Origin: Dryomyza anilis
Taxonomy: Eukaryota; Arthropoda; Insecta; Diptera; Dryomyzidae
NCBI GenBank assembly: GCA_951804985.1
Contig: OX638132.1
Span: 41,716,744 to 41,780,743, forward strand
Direction of reading: 5' to 3'
Length of the DNA stretch: 64,000 nucleotides
Shown here: positions 11,701 through 25,105 of the stretch, one piece after another
Layout: each line of letters begins with the position of its first letter
How positions within the stretch are numbered: the first letter of the stretch is position 1
Program-made: the position numbers and the translations under genes
The notes under the pieces: generated by a model
Seen by the model: the letters and a program-made list of their open reading frames with translations, nothing else
The model's database searches: none
What the model was told of the DNA's origin: nothing

Positions 11701-11976
11701 TCGTCCGCAAATAACAGTGACCAAATGAAAATTGAAAACATCGATCAAGAATCTTCAACATCAACACATTCTGCCTCAGACTCACCAACTTCAAATTTAT
11801 TCAGAAAATTTCCAAATTTAAACGTCATCATCACACCAAATACTTTAAAACAGCAAATTACAAAACAAACAATAATAATAAAAACAAAGAAAATTAAAAA
11901 CCTATTACAATTCATTATCCCTACAAACTATTAAAAAGTACCTTATTACTATATATTTCATTTTATATTAATAATT

Positions 11977-14900
11977 ATGAATATTGGATTAGATTTAATA
12001 ATAATACAATGGAATATACAGGGATACACAAACAATAAATATGCTCTAGAAATTATAGTATCCAAACACAATCCGGATATAATCATACTACAAGAAACAC
12101 ATGTTGTAGAAAAAAACATACAATTTTTACATTTACCGCACTATAAAGTATTTCACAATAACAAGGATTTCTCATATGCAAAATCGGGAATTGCTATTTT
12201 TACTAAAGAAAATTTAAATGTATCTGACCCCAAAATGTCTGCAAATAATCTGCTTTTTCAATCTATCACTATCCATGGAATGACAGATTTACACATTACA
12301 AATATTTATAAGGAGATGGATATTTATCTTACACCACATTTAGTCAGTGAAATTCACAAATTTACTTCAGGACATCATCTTATTGTCGAGGACCTTAACT
12401 CTCAGAATACTCTGTGGGGATCAAGAGGCACTTCTTGTAGTGGTTTTATATCGGAAGATGTTATTAATGAACGGAATCTATCTATTCTAAACGATCTATT
12501 CCCACTCTACATAACACTAGAAACACTTTAACTGCAGTAGACGTTTCAATGGCCAGTGTTGACCTCGCACCCCTGATCAATTGGAACTGTTTTCCTCAAT
12601 CTGAAACACATGATCACATCCCAATCATCATGTCTAATAACAGGAGAACGAAACAAAAACAACATGTCGCAAAATTTTTGGAAGCGCGGGTAAACTGGTC
12701 ACTTAAAAATGACACATTTCATTACACCTTTACAAATAATGTCAATAAAGAAGCTGCCCAAATCAAAAGAATTATACGCAAATCAGCAAACGAATCATTT
12801 CCAGTGTCTCATAAACCCCATTAAAGAACTAGTCCTGACTGGTTTAACAGCGATATTGCTAAATTAATAGGGGAAAAAAACAATGCTTGGAAAAACTTCA
12901 AAAAGAGGAGATCGATCAAAAATATAATATATTATAAAAAAACTTGCGCTCAAGTTAAAAGAGCATATAAACAGGCAAAACAAACTACGTGGAATAATTT
13001 CTTAAACTCGCTTAACCCAACTATGGACATTAGAGTGCTCTGGAATAAGGTTAAAAACATTCGATTCTAATATTCTTTGAATTTCTCCCCAATTTATATA
13101 AACAACTTGGTAATTTCTGATCCTTCTGACATTGCGGACACCTTTGCAGATACCCGGAGTTCGATCGGTTCCGATAATTCGTACGACTTCAACATTATTG
13201 ACGAAAAAAGAAATTTCGATATTAATAAACTGCTTGAAAAGGGGCTGAATAATAAACACTCGCTGGAAAAAGTCGACATAACTGAATTAGAAATGGTACT
13301 TTCAACATCCTAGGGTACTACACCTTGCAGAGACATAATTACATACACAATGATAAAAAATTGTTCAACGCTACTTAAATATCGCATATGCAGGCTTTAC
13401 AGCAACATTATTGTTTCGGGTATATATCCGCACGATTGGAAGCATGGTATTCTGAGTCCAATTCCAAAAACTGGAAAAAGTCCGAACAGCATAGAAGGCT
13501 ATCGCCCTATTTCCCTACTCCCAGTGTTGTCTAAAATTTTAGATAAAATATTAACCCAAAGGATCAGAAACTGTGCGAAAGAACACCTATCAAACGAGCA
13601 ACATGCATTTTTCCAAGCCCCGCTCTAGAATCTCAATTAAAAATGAATATTAAACAAAATAAACACAGCGTCATACTCTCTGAATACCTCGAAAAAGCTT
13701 TTGATTGAGTGATATCTTTATTTATTATTAAAGAGCTTTACGAATGGGGAATGCCTAATAAATTACTTCGACTAATATTATCGTTTTTAACGCATCGAAG
13801 GGTAGCTGTCGGGGTAGACGGTTTTCTAGATCAATAAATCTCGACAATGGAATTCCGCAGAGTTCGCCGCTTTCTGTTGTACTGTTTTTGATATATACTA
13901 ACTCTCTAGCAAAAATTTAAAAAAAATCTAATTGCATCGATTTTTTTGGTATATATGCAGATCACATCTTTGTAATTGCATCCGGTATTCCAGATGAGAT
14001 AGCTACCAACTTAAATAAAATAGATAACGAAGTACATACATGGGCAAAATCAACTGGAGCCGTCGTCCCCATTAATAAAGTTGAAGCATTACATATTTGC
14101 AGAAAATACAAATGTGGATCCTCTATTTTAAAGATATGAGATCACCCAATTAAAATGGAGAACGGTATGAGAATACTGGAACTTTTATTTTCAAAAAATG
14201 CTCTATGGAATGGTCATTGCACAAAGATTTTAGAAAAACTTAAAAATATCAATAATCTACTTAGACTTATATGCTCAAGGAAGAAGGGTCCTCACATTGA
14301 CACTGCTATTGCTGTTGCACGGGTTCTTGTCGAAGGTACAGTGAAGCATTGCATCACATTGTATGGATGGACTACAGAAAGCAACAAAAAGAAAATTAAC
14401 ATTTCAATGAATAAATGTTTTAGGACTGCATCTGGTCTTTTGACAGCTACAAATCTGGATTTTCTCAGAATTGAAGCGCGATTCCACGATTTTGAATGGT
14501 TGTTATAAAATAGATCTGTCAAATTAGCTGCTAAAACGCTTACAGAACCGACAAATGTTTTACATAATTTGTCTTGGAAACTTGTTATTGACCAAACCTG
14601 CAACAAGACCAGCCTTTCAGCGTTCCAACATATATTTAATTATTTCCGTTCCATAAACATACCAATACCCATCCAACCAAGGTTGTACAATATTTCAAAA
14701 ATTGAGATTGACAACAGTTTAAACAAAGATCGGAAATATGATGTAAACCAGATGTATTCAGAATGAAATATCTATAACGCTTACACAGTTTTAATCCTGG
14801 GAATTGATCGCAATCAAAGCTGCAATCTAATATGCTATTCAAAAAAATGAAAAAATGATAATACTGTTTAAGCGTCCTAAATTCACTTAAAAATAAGAAT

Positions 14901-15326
14901 AGCAACCCGAATGATTTTATTGAGCGGGAGATTACTGCAGGGTCCGACATATACATAAAGCTGCTATGGATACCAAGTCACATAGCCCAAAACTGCTTCA
15001 AACTTACTCTTATAGCAGAAACGCTTTGTTTCGACACCATATTAATAAATTACCACAGGAAAACACAACAATATTCAGATCAACTTCGATGGAGTTCATC
15101 TAATTCTTTTCTGTATTTGCACAATAAAAGTATAATGAGACCCAAATACAACAACACATATTCGCGGGATGAATGCATAAAAATAGCACGTATACGAGTT
15201 GGAACAACATTATTTAGCTCTAGGCACTACTACGATTTCGACTTCCAAATTACCAAAACCAATCTACCAATTGATACTGTACTAGACTGCAGCAGATACG
15301 AAACAATTAATACAATTAATGATTAA
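11977..15326 (+). pseudogene. LINE ORF2 (endonuclease, reverse transcriptase, RNase H), broken
   Basis: The product nicks DNA and reverse-transcribes the LINE RNA. The endonuclease domain is readable at 11977-12640: IIQWNIQGYT, ILQETH, NIYKEMD, EDLNSQNTLWGS and, after a frame change, ETHDHIPI. The RT region follows with GILSPIPKTGKSPNS and EGYRPISLLPVLSKILDKIL (13350-13628), EKAFD (about 13690) and YADH in place of the usual YADD (about 13950). RNase H is suggested by KLLWIPSHIAQN near 14955. The last frame is 15117-15326. I count at least eight stops or frameshifts, for example at 12531, 12824, 13069, 13312 and 13627, so it cannot make an active protein. Confidence 0.85.
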
Positions 15327-15330
15327 TGTA

Positions 15331-15645
15331 GCCGCGGTAGCTCAGTGGTTAGTGCGTTGGACTGCGAGCCGAAAGGTCCCCGGTTCAAGCCTGGACTGGG
15401 GCTAACATAACAACATCTTTTCATAGAAACATTTTTCTATACCGCGCTACCTCTCGCCAGTAAATGGCAAACCTAAGAGAGTAAAACCATTGCCTATGAA
15501 AAAGCTCTCACCCGCCGTTCGGATTCGGCAATAAACTGTAGGTCCCACCACTTTGAGTACAAATATAACACGCACAGCTCAAAATGGTGAGAGAGCTCGT
15601 CCGAAGTTATATACAGGACTGTAGCGCCAAACTATTATTATTATA
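15331..15645 (+). mobile_element. tRNA-derived SINE, copy B (full length)
   Basis: A tRNA-like head (15331-15405), a body of about 220 bases and an (ATT)n tail (15632-15645) are shared by four copies in the window (345, 15331, 25117, 35204). The head holds polymerase III boxes A and B. Short AATGAT motifs on both sides hint at a degraded target duplication. It sits at the end of ORF2 of the plus-strand LINE, so it inserted into, or next to, that element. The family is not one I can name. Confidence 0.9.
15338..15391 (+). promoter_or_regulatory. RNA polymerase III internal promoter (boxes A and B) of SINE copy B
   Basis: TAGCTCAGTGG at 15338-15348 fits box A and GGTTCAAGCC at 15382-15391 fits box B, with tRNA-like spacing. 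The copy at 25124-25177 has identical boxes. Confidence 0.8.
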
Positions 15646-15849
15646 ATGATATACTTAACAAACATAATGTAATAAATGAAATTTAATTAATATATTTTGT
15701 AGAAGGTGCACAATGGTCTTGAAACCCAGCACCTCTCTTTATATTTTACAAATTTATTTGTAAAATATTGTAATAAATAAATAAAATATATATTTTGAAA
15801 AACAAATGGGTTTTGCAAATAATTTTAATTATATTAAAATTGCGATATT

Positions 15850-16280
15850 GGGGTAAAGTGGGAAAAGTAATTTAAGCATTGTATGGTTTATTTAATTGGT
15901 TTAGCCAAGAAAAAACCACAAACCAATTAAAAGCAACATTTTGACCTGATATAAGATCTAAATATCAAAGAAAAGCAGCGGAGCGAACCTTTAACAGGAG
16001 AAAAAAGAATATATAGGTAAATATTCTTAAGCTTCATCAGAAGAAGAAGAATATTTACCTTAGCTTAAATGAAATTCCGAAGAATTTAAATTTAAACAAT
16101 TGAGTGAAATGCAATATCTGCAAATGGTCTGTATACTTGAAATTTGAGAACTTGACGACCAGTTACTACACATGTGCTCACTGCCTCTCAGAATATTCTG
16201 ACTAGGTGTAAATGCATCATTTTTGTTTTTTTATATAAATGGTATTATGTGTGTTCCACTTTACCCCAGGCTCCCCAATT
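15850..16280. mobile_element. Inverted-repeat element with GGGGTAAAGTGG ends
   Basis: GGGGTAAAGTGGGAA at 15850-15864 pairs with TTCCACTTTACCCC at 16254-16267. Inside, a perfect 14-bp stem (16015-16028 with 16047-16060) surrounds an 18-base loop. No coding frame is seen, and the exact ends are uncertain. Confidence 0.45.
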
Positions 16281-16445
16281 AATTTAGCTTATTATAAAAA
16301 GTATTTAATTACAAATATGAAATCTATTGAGAATTATATCCATTTATCAAGCGCTTATCAAATTAGTTATATACATAAATTACACGACAAATTTGAAATT
16401 TTGACATGCTGCATTAAAAGTTACAGCAAATATTGTATAAATTTG

Positions 16446-17216
16446 TAGCGCTGATGACATCAGTTTAGTCAAATAGGCTATAGTTTTTGATTTCCATTTT
16501 GTTAATTTCCCATTATATTGGTCTTTTTTTATTTTTAAAATTAAACTAAAGGAAAAGAATGAAATTATCTTTTCGATATTAGATGCAGAAAAAAATACTT
16601 TTTATGCGTGTAAAAATTTGTCTGTGAGATAAAAGGAAAAGAAGTTCAAAATTTTTTCAAAAAAAAAATAAAATGTAATGAATTTAAAACGTTATTACAT
16701 AATAGAGAAAAATGCGAAGAATGATTTTTTAATTCCAATTTATGTAGCGCCATGTATTCTTTTTAATCCCGCAACTTTTTTTAAATGTTAAATTTTCTGA
16801 TTTTGTAAATTATTTATCAAGGAAAAATTGTTGGCAATATTTATATTGTATTTATAACTTTTTTAACAGCCGTAGTTTATTTTCTTAAAAAGGGGTTTAA
16901 AGAAGATACTTGGCGCCACATAAAAGTTCATAAAAATTATTTTTAACATTTTTGTCCACTAAGTTATATAGTAGTATTTTATTACCAAAATTTAACACAT
17001 TTTGAACAAATTTTAATTTCTTTTGCTTATATCTCGCAAACATTTTTTTCACGAATTTAATCAAATTTTTGTATTGTAGTGCGATATTTTCTGCGTCTAA
17101 TATCGAAAAGATAATCATTTTTTTGTTGGAATTTTAAAAATAAAATAAGACAAAATAATATCTCAAAAGCCAGAGCCAATTTGAAAAAATGGATGCCATT
17201 TTCTGAATCAGCGCAA
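16446..17216. mobile_element. Non-autonomous element with long inverted arms
   Basis: GCGCTGAT near 16447 and its inverse ATCAGCGC near 17207-17214 mark the ends. The arms 16505-16770 and 16905-17160 are inverted copies, sharing a block around TCGATATTAGA (16573) with TCTAATATCGA (17095) and TGTAGCGCCA with TGGCGCCACA. No transposase is visible, and short minus-strand frames are chance. Confidence 0.65.
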
Positions 17217-17514
17217 CCATAATGAGTGTAGGGCAGTATTATCTAACACTATGACAACTGTCAAACTCTTCTTGTAATACGGATTCCGGAAAATAATATC
17301 ATTTCTTTGTACCACAAATGTGCTAGGAAACATACGTTCACTCCATTAAGTTGATTTTGGACCAATTTGTTATTTCAAATAAAAACGAACAAGTTTTCTA
17401 ATTACACTACACACGATACAGGATTTTTGCCATGGACATCCCATACATCAATTATATATAATTCGCGGGTGCTGAGTTTGACTGCATATCAGTTTTTTTC
17501 TATTACTTGAGTTT

Positions 17515-17745
17515 TTGGGCGCTCCAGCAAAAAAGGTGTTCAATTCTGTACCCAGTGGTGGTCAACGTAGGAGAGGGCGTCCGAATCTCCGGTGGAGCGA
17601 CCAAGTGCGAGACAACCTGACAACACTTGGAGTGCGAAACTGGCACCAGCGCGCGCAATGCAAAAGTGACTGGCGAAGCATTATTGCTGCGGCCGAAACC
17701 CATCATGGGTTGTAATGGCCAAATAAGTAAGGTTTTTGAGAACAT
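17515..17745 (+). pseudogene. RTE-type LINE C-terminal fragment
   Basis: Sixty-six codons read APAKKVFNSVPSGGQRRRGR, then LRWSDQVRDNLTTLGVRNW and a C-terminus ending HHGL stop, typical of the end of RTE-type reverse transcriptases. It is closely related to 5180-5330 but keeps the 64 bases that copy lost. The 5' part is truncated, and the 3' tail AAATAAGTAAGG follows the stop directly. Confidence 0.85.
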
Positions 17746-19240
17746 TGAAATATTATTTTTAAGCCGTTCTCACCAACTGCTTAGAATAAAAAATATAGTT
17801 TTGTGGAAAAATAATTTAACAAAAAAAATTAAACGCAATTGTCCAGACTAATTTTAATATACTAATGAATGCTAATATACCTATGTTTTTACGATAATTG
17901 AAATAAAACTCGGAAAATTTTTGATTTTTCTTATATAATTTTTTTACCATATAGGATTGAATGATGAACAAAAACATAATGTATGGTTAATTTTAATACA
18001 ATAGCTAGCTAATACCCAAATACAAAAAATATATATCGCATAAGTGTGCCATATCCCAAACGAACTTTTGGACAGAGGTATGATACCACTTTTGGAACGA
18101 AAATGAAAATTTCGAGTTCTTTTCAATGTGTGAGCCGCGGCTTGTATTTAATGTATGTTTTTGTATCTAATTTTTAATAGATGAGGTAAATATAAAGATT
18201 CTAAGATATGACTTGACAAAAAAGGATACGCTGGAACTATCGAAAAAAACGTGATTGGCTCGGAAAAGATCTTTTTTCTAAGGCACATCTACAATTCCAT
18301 CTTAAAATGGCTGGAAATAGGTGTGATCGTAAATTTATGCCATGAGTTATTTTAAAAATTAAAAATTCAGTACAATCGATCAATCATTTTTTATTGAGAA
18401 AACAAAATTACAACATATGATCGGAGGATTAAACTGTTTTTGATACATTATGTTATATTTGATCATTAAAAAATAATTCCTCATCATAATTTATAATAAA
18501 ACAGAATCTATTCCACGGTATGTGCGCGGAAAATCGAAAAAATTACCATTTTGCACCTATGATCGAACGGCTTTTGAGGCAATGATTTTAAGGTATGTCA
18601 CTTGACGTGCCCATAGTATCAAAAATACTGGAGCACTTTAAAATTCAAAATTTGCCTTAAATGTTCAAAAAATTACAATTTTTTCAAAATAATTTTTTGT
18701 TATATACTTAATTTTGATATTAAACTGAAATATATTGAAATAATATGTCATAAAAAATTATTTCACTTCATTTCATATTTTATAAATAAACAATTCTTCA
18801 GAATTATTATATAGCGTTACCGACCTCTATCTTTGACGGCTTTTATTAAAAGTGAAGCATACTAACGAATTTATATAACATAATGGCCTATAAGCTTATA
18901 TTCAAAAGTGCTAAGATGTGCCCGGAATTTTTTTGAGAAATTTTATAAACCCCAAAAGTTATAGTAGGTGTTCTGGATTTGCTCATATATATTTGGAAAG
19001 TTTTTGACGGAAACTGAGTTGATAGGACTCCACTTAAATGCGTACATATATATTTTAAAAAATATGGCAGAACGCCATATGACAAATGTTTTTGTTTACA
19101 AAATAAAATTAAATTAAATTTTCTGTCATAAAAAATTACTTTTTTTTTCTAAATGCGGTGTAAAATATTAAAATTGAAATGTGAATGCAATTTCTAAAAC
19201 TTAAATTATTGCACAGTGTATTATAATTTTAAACTTCTCT
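17746..19240. other. No gene seen
   Basis: AT-rich sequence with only short chance frames. No inverted termini or domains are convincing. It is probably old, decayed repeat. Confidence 0.5.
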
Positions 19241-19380
19241 CAGTTTGCAATATCCGGAAAATTGTGTATTATGGAAAAAAAGTGCCTGCGAAAAATTATA
19301 GGAGTGCTAGGACTGACTTTTATATTGGTTAATATACAATACTCCTCGAAAATAAGTTTGTTATACCTGTGAAAGACATC
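19241..19380 (+). repeat. Fragment related to the LTR-like sequence at 1088-1245
   Basis: Shared blocks in the same order: ATCCGGARAATTGTG, then ATTATAGGAGT, then TTGGTTAATATRCAA. It is shorter than the first copy owing to an internal gap. No coding sequence. Confidence 0.45.
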
Positions 19381-19857
19381 TGATATTCACACCATAGTAT
19401 TTGAAATACCAGATGTGTGTCTCACAATATTACAACATTTTTGTGGTATTCCTTGATTTCATTGTAGTATTTTTGTAGTTTTCGTTTAAACACAGCCAAA
19501 TTATAAAAGCTTTACGAAAACTTTTTTGTCCATATAACTCTTTGTACTGAAATGTCATAATAAATTCAAAGAAATAAATAAATTATTTAAAATTGTTTTT
19601 TAAAATTTTATTGAAAAATGAATGTTAGAAACTGAATTTTATTGAACTGCATTTAATTGGCAGCACAAAAATAAAATGACCACGACCTTGCAAATTTCAA
19701 TGTAATAAGACTAAAATATTAGGAAAAAATATATGTGTTCACTGGGACTCTGCAAGTAAAGGTAACCAATCGCATAAAAAACGTTGTTTTCACTGTTATA
19801 TAAAGCCTTAAATAGAAAAATAAAAATTGCTACGACATTCAAAATATAATGCTTTTA

Positions 19858-20954
19858 GGGCCATTCCACACCAAATCGACAAAAAAAAGTCAAATTTGAG
19901 ATTTTACCTTTTCGATTTTAATGAAATTTTGGCAACTGATAAAAGGTATCGAGACATGCACTAACCATTTTTTTTTATTTTATCCGACCACTACTTCCAG
20001 AGATACAGTGGCTCAAAGTTGGAAAAAAAGGTCAAAAAATCACTTTTGTATGGTTGTTCATATTTAAATATCTCTTGAAATAGAAATGTTAGAAACTCCG
20101 TTAATTCCTCGTTTTAAAGCTAATAAAAAATTAAGTTGTAACTTTTAAACGTTAACATGTGGCCCGTGGTCATTATCTTTGCACTTCAAAATTGTGGTCC
20201 TTAAAAAGGACCCTTTTTAAAAATATGAAAAGATCCAAAACTTTCATCAATTTATTGTAAATGTTCATGCAAATTTTTCAATGTATTTGTAACTCAAATT
20301 TCGAAAATGGCGTCAGTTTCATCAAATTGTCTCTAGTTTTTGAGATATATACCATTTTTCAAAAATCGTAAAAACTATATCCCAAAATCAGTATCTCAAA
20401 AACTAGATTCAATATGATAAAACTGACGCCATTTTAGAAATCAAAGTTACATATATATTCAGGAATTATTACAATTTTTTTCTATACAAAAAATAAATAA
20501 TTTAGAAAATTATTTTTTAAAATATGATGCCATCAAAATACCATCTTGAAATTTTGCATGAACATTTATAAAAAATTGACAAAAATTTAGGATTTTTTCA
20601 GAATTTTAAAAAGGGTTCTTTTTAAGGACATCAATTTTGAAGTGCAAGGATAATGACCACGGGCCACATGTTCACGTTTAGAAATTACAACTTAATTTTT
20701 CTGAAAGGTTGTTCTATTAGCTTTAAATCGAGCCATCAATGGCATTTCTAGTTTAAGAGATATTTAAATATGAACAACCATACAAAAGTGATTTTTTGCC
20801 CTTTTTGCCAATTTTGAACCACTGTATCTCTGGTAGTGGTCGGAAAAAAAAATTGGTTAGTGCATGTCTCAATATCCTTTATCAATTCCCAAAATTTAAT
20901 TGAAATCGAAGAAGGTGAGTTCCAACCGCTGGTCGATTTGGTGTCGAATGGACC
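19858..20954. mobile_element. Foldback element palindromic over its full length
   Basis: The ends are GGGCCATTCCACACCAAATC and the inverse of GGTCCATTCGACACCAAATC, flanked on both sides by TTTA (19854-19857, 20955-20958). Inverted identity continues inward to a centre near 20390, giving two arms of about 500 bases. Paired blocks include the AACATGTGGCCCGTGGTCAT region (20153) with its inverse (20654) and the ATGGCGTCAGTTTCAT region with its inverse. No coding frame is visible. Another degraded copy is at 8415-9600. Confidence 0.85.
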
Positions 20955-20959
20955 TTTAA

Positions 20960-21414
20960 CAACTGAAAATAATAAATCGTTCTCTAGTAACCGTGGTACC
21001 CAACAAAAATGAAAATGCTGAAATATTTGTTTCGCATAGCTAAATTTACTACGCAAACTATACTACGATATGTCTGTCATCTATCGGGTATTTTGAATAT
21101 TATAGTAATGTTAGAAAAATTCGACACTTAAGTGTGAACTGTGCAAATATCTGTAATAACTAAAATATTTGATATTGAAAATAAGATTTTAAATGCATGT
21201 TGTTTTGTTTTTACTATTGTGTTTTATTTTTTGTGGTGTGATTTTGTTTTAAAGTTTAACTGTTTCTTTTTGTATCTTATTTTTGTGTTTTTTGTATTTT
21301 GTAATCGACGTAATTCACGGTTTTTTTTTATTTTTAATTTTAAAGCCAATTCTTTCCTAAATTAACATTAGAAAAAAATGGATTATATTAGAAAAAATGT
21401 AACACTGTTCGGCA
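20960..21414. other. No gene seen
   Basis: AT-rich and T-rich sequence. A 74-codon frame at 21141 is low complexity (F, V, L, N) and not supported as a gene. Confidence 0.5.
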
Positions 21415-22303
21415 CAAAATTCTCCCTTTTTTCATTCATTTAATTTCTATATAATTTTAATCTGCTGATTCTAACTGCGTTTTTAGTTTTTTCCCTATAC
21501 GTTTCGTTTTTGAGAAAAAGCATTTTATGTTTTTTTTGCATTTTTCACTGCATTTTACAAACAACGTTTTTTATGATAAGATTAGACGGTTATTGCCCAA
21601 AAATATATCAAGAAATGTTATGGCATTAAGTTCACTTGAATATCGTTTATGGTTTGGTTAAAATAAACTGTTAAATATGAAAAATTAGAAAATAAGGACA
21701 ATTTATAAAATCATGGAAAAATCATATTTAGTAAAAATTTTATATTTTAAATCACTGGTAATACTAGAGAGAATACCTATTTCGACAATGGTATTGTTTT
21801 TTCTGTGTCCTTTCTACTTTTTGAGTTATATGCATCTACAAGACTTAACTGTGAATTAAAATTTTTCTTTTAAAATTAAGATAATGAATATAGGTATATT
21901 TATTATCACATTTCTATAAAACGTTTATTCTGGAGATATCGATGATATCAATGAAAGATATGGTCGATGCATTATTGTTATTTAAAAATAACGATTGAAA
22001 TTAATTGATATTTTAATGTAATAGTACAAAAAGTACCAACACAATTCGCATTATTACAGAACATTGGAAATAGTATGTTCACTAACTCTAGTACTTATTA
22101 ATCGTTATCATATATTTATAATTAACGGTAAAATACAGCTATAATAAAAAAAGTTTTTTTATAAAATGCAGTGAAAAATGGAAAAATAATAAATTGCATT
22201 TTTCTCAAAGCGTTTACGTATAGGGAAAAAATTAAAAACGCAGTTCGAATCAGCACATTAAAAATATGAAGAAGAGATATAAATTAAGACAGGGAAGAAC
22301 AAA
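21415..22303. mobile_element. Inverted-repeat element of about 0.9 kb
   Basis: The arm 21425-21570 is the inverse of about 22150-22300: ATTTAATTTC near 21440 with its inverse at 22280, AACTGCGTTTTTA with TAAAAACGCAGTT, CCCTATACG with CGTATAGGG, and TTTTCACTGCATTTTA with TAAAATGCAGTGAAAAA. The centre has no domain. Exact ends are not resolved. Confidence 0.65.
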
Positions 22304-22309
22304 AGTGCA

Positions 22310-22710
22310 ATTATTACTTATAGTATTTTGTACCCGAGCTTCGCAACGGTTTTTTTTTAATTATTTATTTTAAAAACCAAAGAAATTTACCAAATAACAT
22401 ATATGGTTATTAAAAAAATATTTTCAATTGCTCATTTAAATGTTAAATTAATTTTTGTTATTCGATTCATTATTATTAAATATATTATTTTATGAATATT
22501 CTTATTTTGGTCTTAATGTAAACGACCATATAATGTTTGTTACATACTCTCGAACTCTAAATTCATAACAATTCGATTTTTTTCCCTTACGAACACCACC
22601 GCGGTAGACATTTCAAGACAAAAAAACATTCTCAGAACTAATTTGTTATTGACATTAACAGATAACGGTTAATGCAATAACAATTGACCTTAAATAATAA
22701 CTCGGCTCAA
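22310..22710 (+). repeat. Repeat with a TACCCGAGCTTCGCAACGG head
   Basis: The motif at 22331-22350 resembles the heads of dispersed repeats in many insect genomes, and 32666 shows a related head (TAGCTGGACCCGGCACGA). The remainder is AT-rich without domains. Kind and limits are uncertain. Confidence 0.3.
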
Positions 22711-23197
22711 CTTTACTTTTTAGGGCCGTTCGGAATTCAGAGTGAGAGTGACGAGTGCCGCTCGGACCCCTGGAACCGACTATAAATCGAAATCCGACCG
22801 AGGTCATAAGTGGATTTTGAATTATAACGAAGTGGGCGGGGCAAAAAAAAAAAATGTCACACGATGCAGAAACTAGACCTTAAAAATAAAAAAAATCAAA
22901 AAAATTACCTCAAGGTCACGTGGTACCCCTTAAAAATCAAAAACCTGTTTTCTCAAATTTCTGGAAAAGGAGAGTGGCAAAATGAAAATAATAAAATATT
23001 GAAAACCCTTTACATTTAGATAAATAATGTCATGGAAATTTATATGCTAAAAAAATAAATTCTAGAACCAGAAAAAAATGGACCAAATATATTTCCCTGC
23101 GGCGCTTTTCATCATACTAATTAAGTAAGTGTACTAGAAGACGATTTTTATCACATTGATTAAATAAGTGTACAAGACTCATATTTCACTTTTTTGA

Positions 23198-23213
23198 AGA
23201 ACACATCTTTTTT
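23198..23213 (+). repeat. Target duplication of the minus-strand LINE, left copy
   Basis: AGAACACATCTTTTTT, identical to 30057-30072. Poly-T follows directly (the poly-A tail of a minus-strand LINE), as expected of target-primed reverse transcription. Confidence 0.9.
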
Positions 23214-25105
23214 TTATTATGAATTAACTTACAATTATAAAAAAGTTAACTATATTTAAAGTTACATCAACAAAGGCCTTAAGCTAAGTATACAAGTTAA
23301 TAAACATACAGTAGAGATTATGTTTGAGAGTTTATAAGATGCTTATATTAAATGGAACAGATTGGTCAGTTTAAGATAGGTTATAATTAATTTAATATTA
23401 GATATGGAGGGATTTGATAAAAGTGTTATTGCGTTTTTATTTTCAAAGATTTGGTTACGGATATGAATGAAGTATGTACATTGGAATAAGAAATGTTCAA
23501 AGGATGCGTTACAGTTGGAGTTGCAAAAATTGTAGAGTGGAGATAAATTTTTGTTAATGTAATATTCATTAGTTAGTTTAGTGTGACCTAATCGCAAGCG
23601 TTCAAATTTAATTAATTCAAGTCTGCTAAAATGAGATGAGTGATTGAATTTAAATAAATCATTGGTAGTTATTTTGGCATTATTAATTCCATTGTACCAT
23701 TCCATGATACCATTGTGATGTATTGGTCCAAATACTTAATTGTTTTTTGTGGTAATGAGATTTTATAAATTTGATTATATCTTTGTTACTGTAGTTAGGA
23801 GTAGTAGAAAGTGGTGAGTTATTTGCAAATTTAGCAGCTTTATCCGCATACTCATTCCCTGGAATTTGTGTATGACCCGGGGTCCAGATAATTACGATTC
23901 TTGGATAGTTAATGGTGAGAATTGTTCGAATAAAATTAGGATAATGACTAATATTATCGATATTACTTATTGAGTCTATTGCCGATAAGGAGTCAGTAAA
24001 TATGGCGAAATTATCATTTTTGTTATTAATGTAGTATAAAGCTTCATAATACCGATTATTTCAGCCGTATCAATAGTGGTAAAATGGGGAAGATGAGACA
24101 TTTTTATGATTGAGTTGGTAGTAGTAATGCTATAAGAAATATTTGAATTATATTTGGATCCGTCAGTGAAAAGAAATTTGTAATTTGATAGGCGCTCTTG
24201 AATTTCAAGGAACTTTTGTTGATAAATAGATTGAGGAGTGAGAGATTTTTTAAAGTTGCGTAATGAGGAAACTATTGACTTTTGGTTAAAAAGCCATGGG
24301 GGAACTTAGAGGTGGTTTTATAGGACTGCATGGTATATTTAATTGTTTACTAAGTTCTAATGTTCGATATATGACTGAGGGAATTTTTGGAATTTTTTCG
24401 ATTTGTTTGTATTTTTATTAGTTTAAACATTAAGGAATTATCGTTCAGTATAAATGAATTAGCTAGCTTAGAAGTACAAAGATCTCTTCTAATTTCTATT
24501 AGTTTTATGTTGGCTTCAAAAAGTAAATTATTTGTAGGGGTTGTTCTGTAAAGGGCTAATCTTACTGCAGAGTGGTAAATTGTTTTTAATTTTTGTATAG
24601 TAGATTTAGGGGCAAATCTTTATAGATAAATCGCGTGGTCTATTTTTGACATTGTTAGAGCATTAACAGCGTTTATTAATGTATGTGAATTACTATTAAA
24701 ATTGGTACTGGAAAGGCATTTTATAATATTTAAACGTTTTGAAAGTGAAACTTGTAAGTTATCTATGTGAGTATGAGAGTACCTTTTATTAAAGAAGACA
24801 CCCAGTATTTTTAAATTATTGACGCTTGGTATTAAAAAACTATTGGATATTATGTTGCAAGAACATTGTTGTTTACGACAAATATGTAGATGTGTACATT
24901 TTGTTATAGATAGTTGGGCTACTGAATATTCACACCATGCTAGAATATCATTGATAAGATTAGAAATGTCTAGGTTTGAGTTAGAGATCTTGCTCATTTT
25001 TTTTATTATGACAAAGTCGTCAGCATTAGCGCAAAATTGAAAACTTTTGTGGATGTAATATCGCAATATCGCATTAAATGTAATATCGCATAATTTATTG
25101 TAAGC

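Larger units (their letters stand above)
10520..15795 (+). mobile_element. I-like LINE retrotransposon, decayed
   Basis: The order is ORF1 with a CCHC knuckle (about 10540-11700), ORF2 with AP-type endonuclease (11977 onward), reverse transcriptase, an RNase H remnant and a short 3' region ending in (AATA)n-like sequence near 15790. This order, with RNase H present, fits the I/LOA group of LINEs. Many stops and frameshifts show it is long inactive. A SINE lies at 15331-15645, directly after the ORF2 end. Confidence 0.85.

Noticed and set aside
15331..15405. A tRNA gene
   Set aside because: The cloverleaf is imperfect in the anticodon stem and the same head is shared by four dispersed copies with a common body and tail, so it is a SINE.
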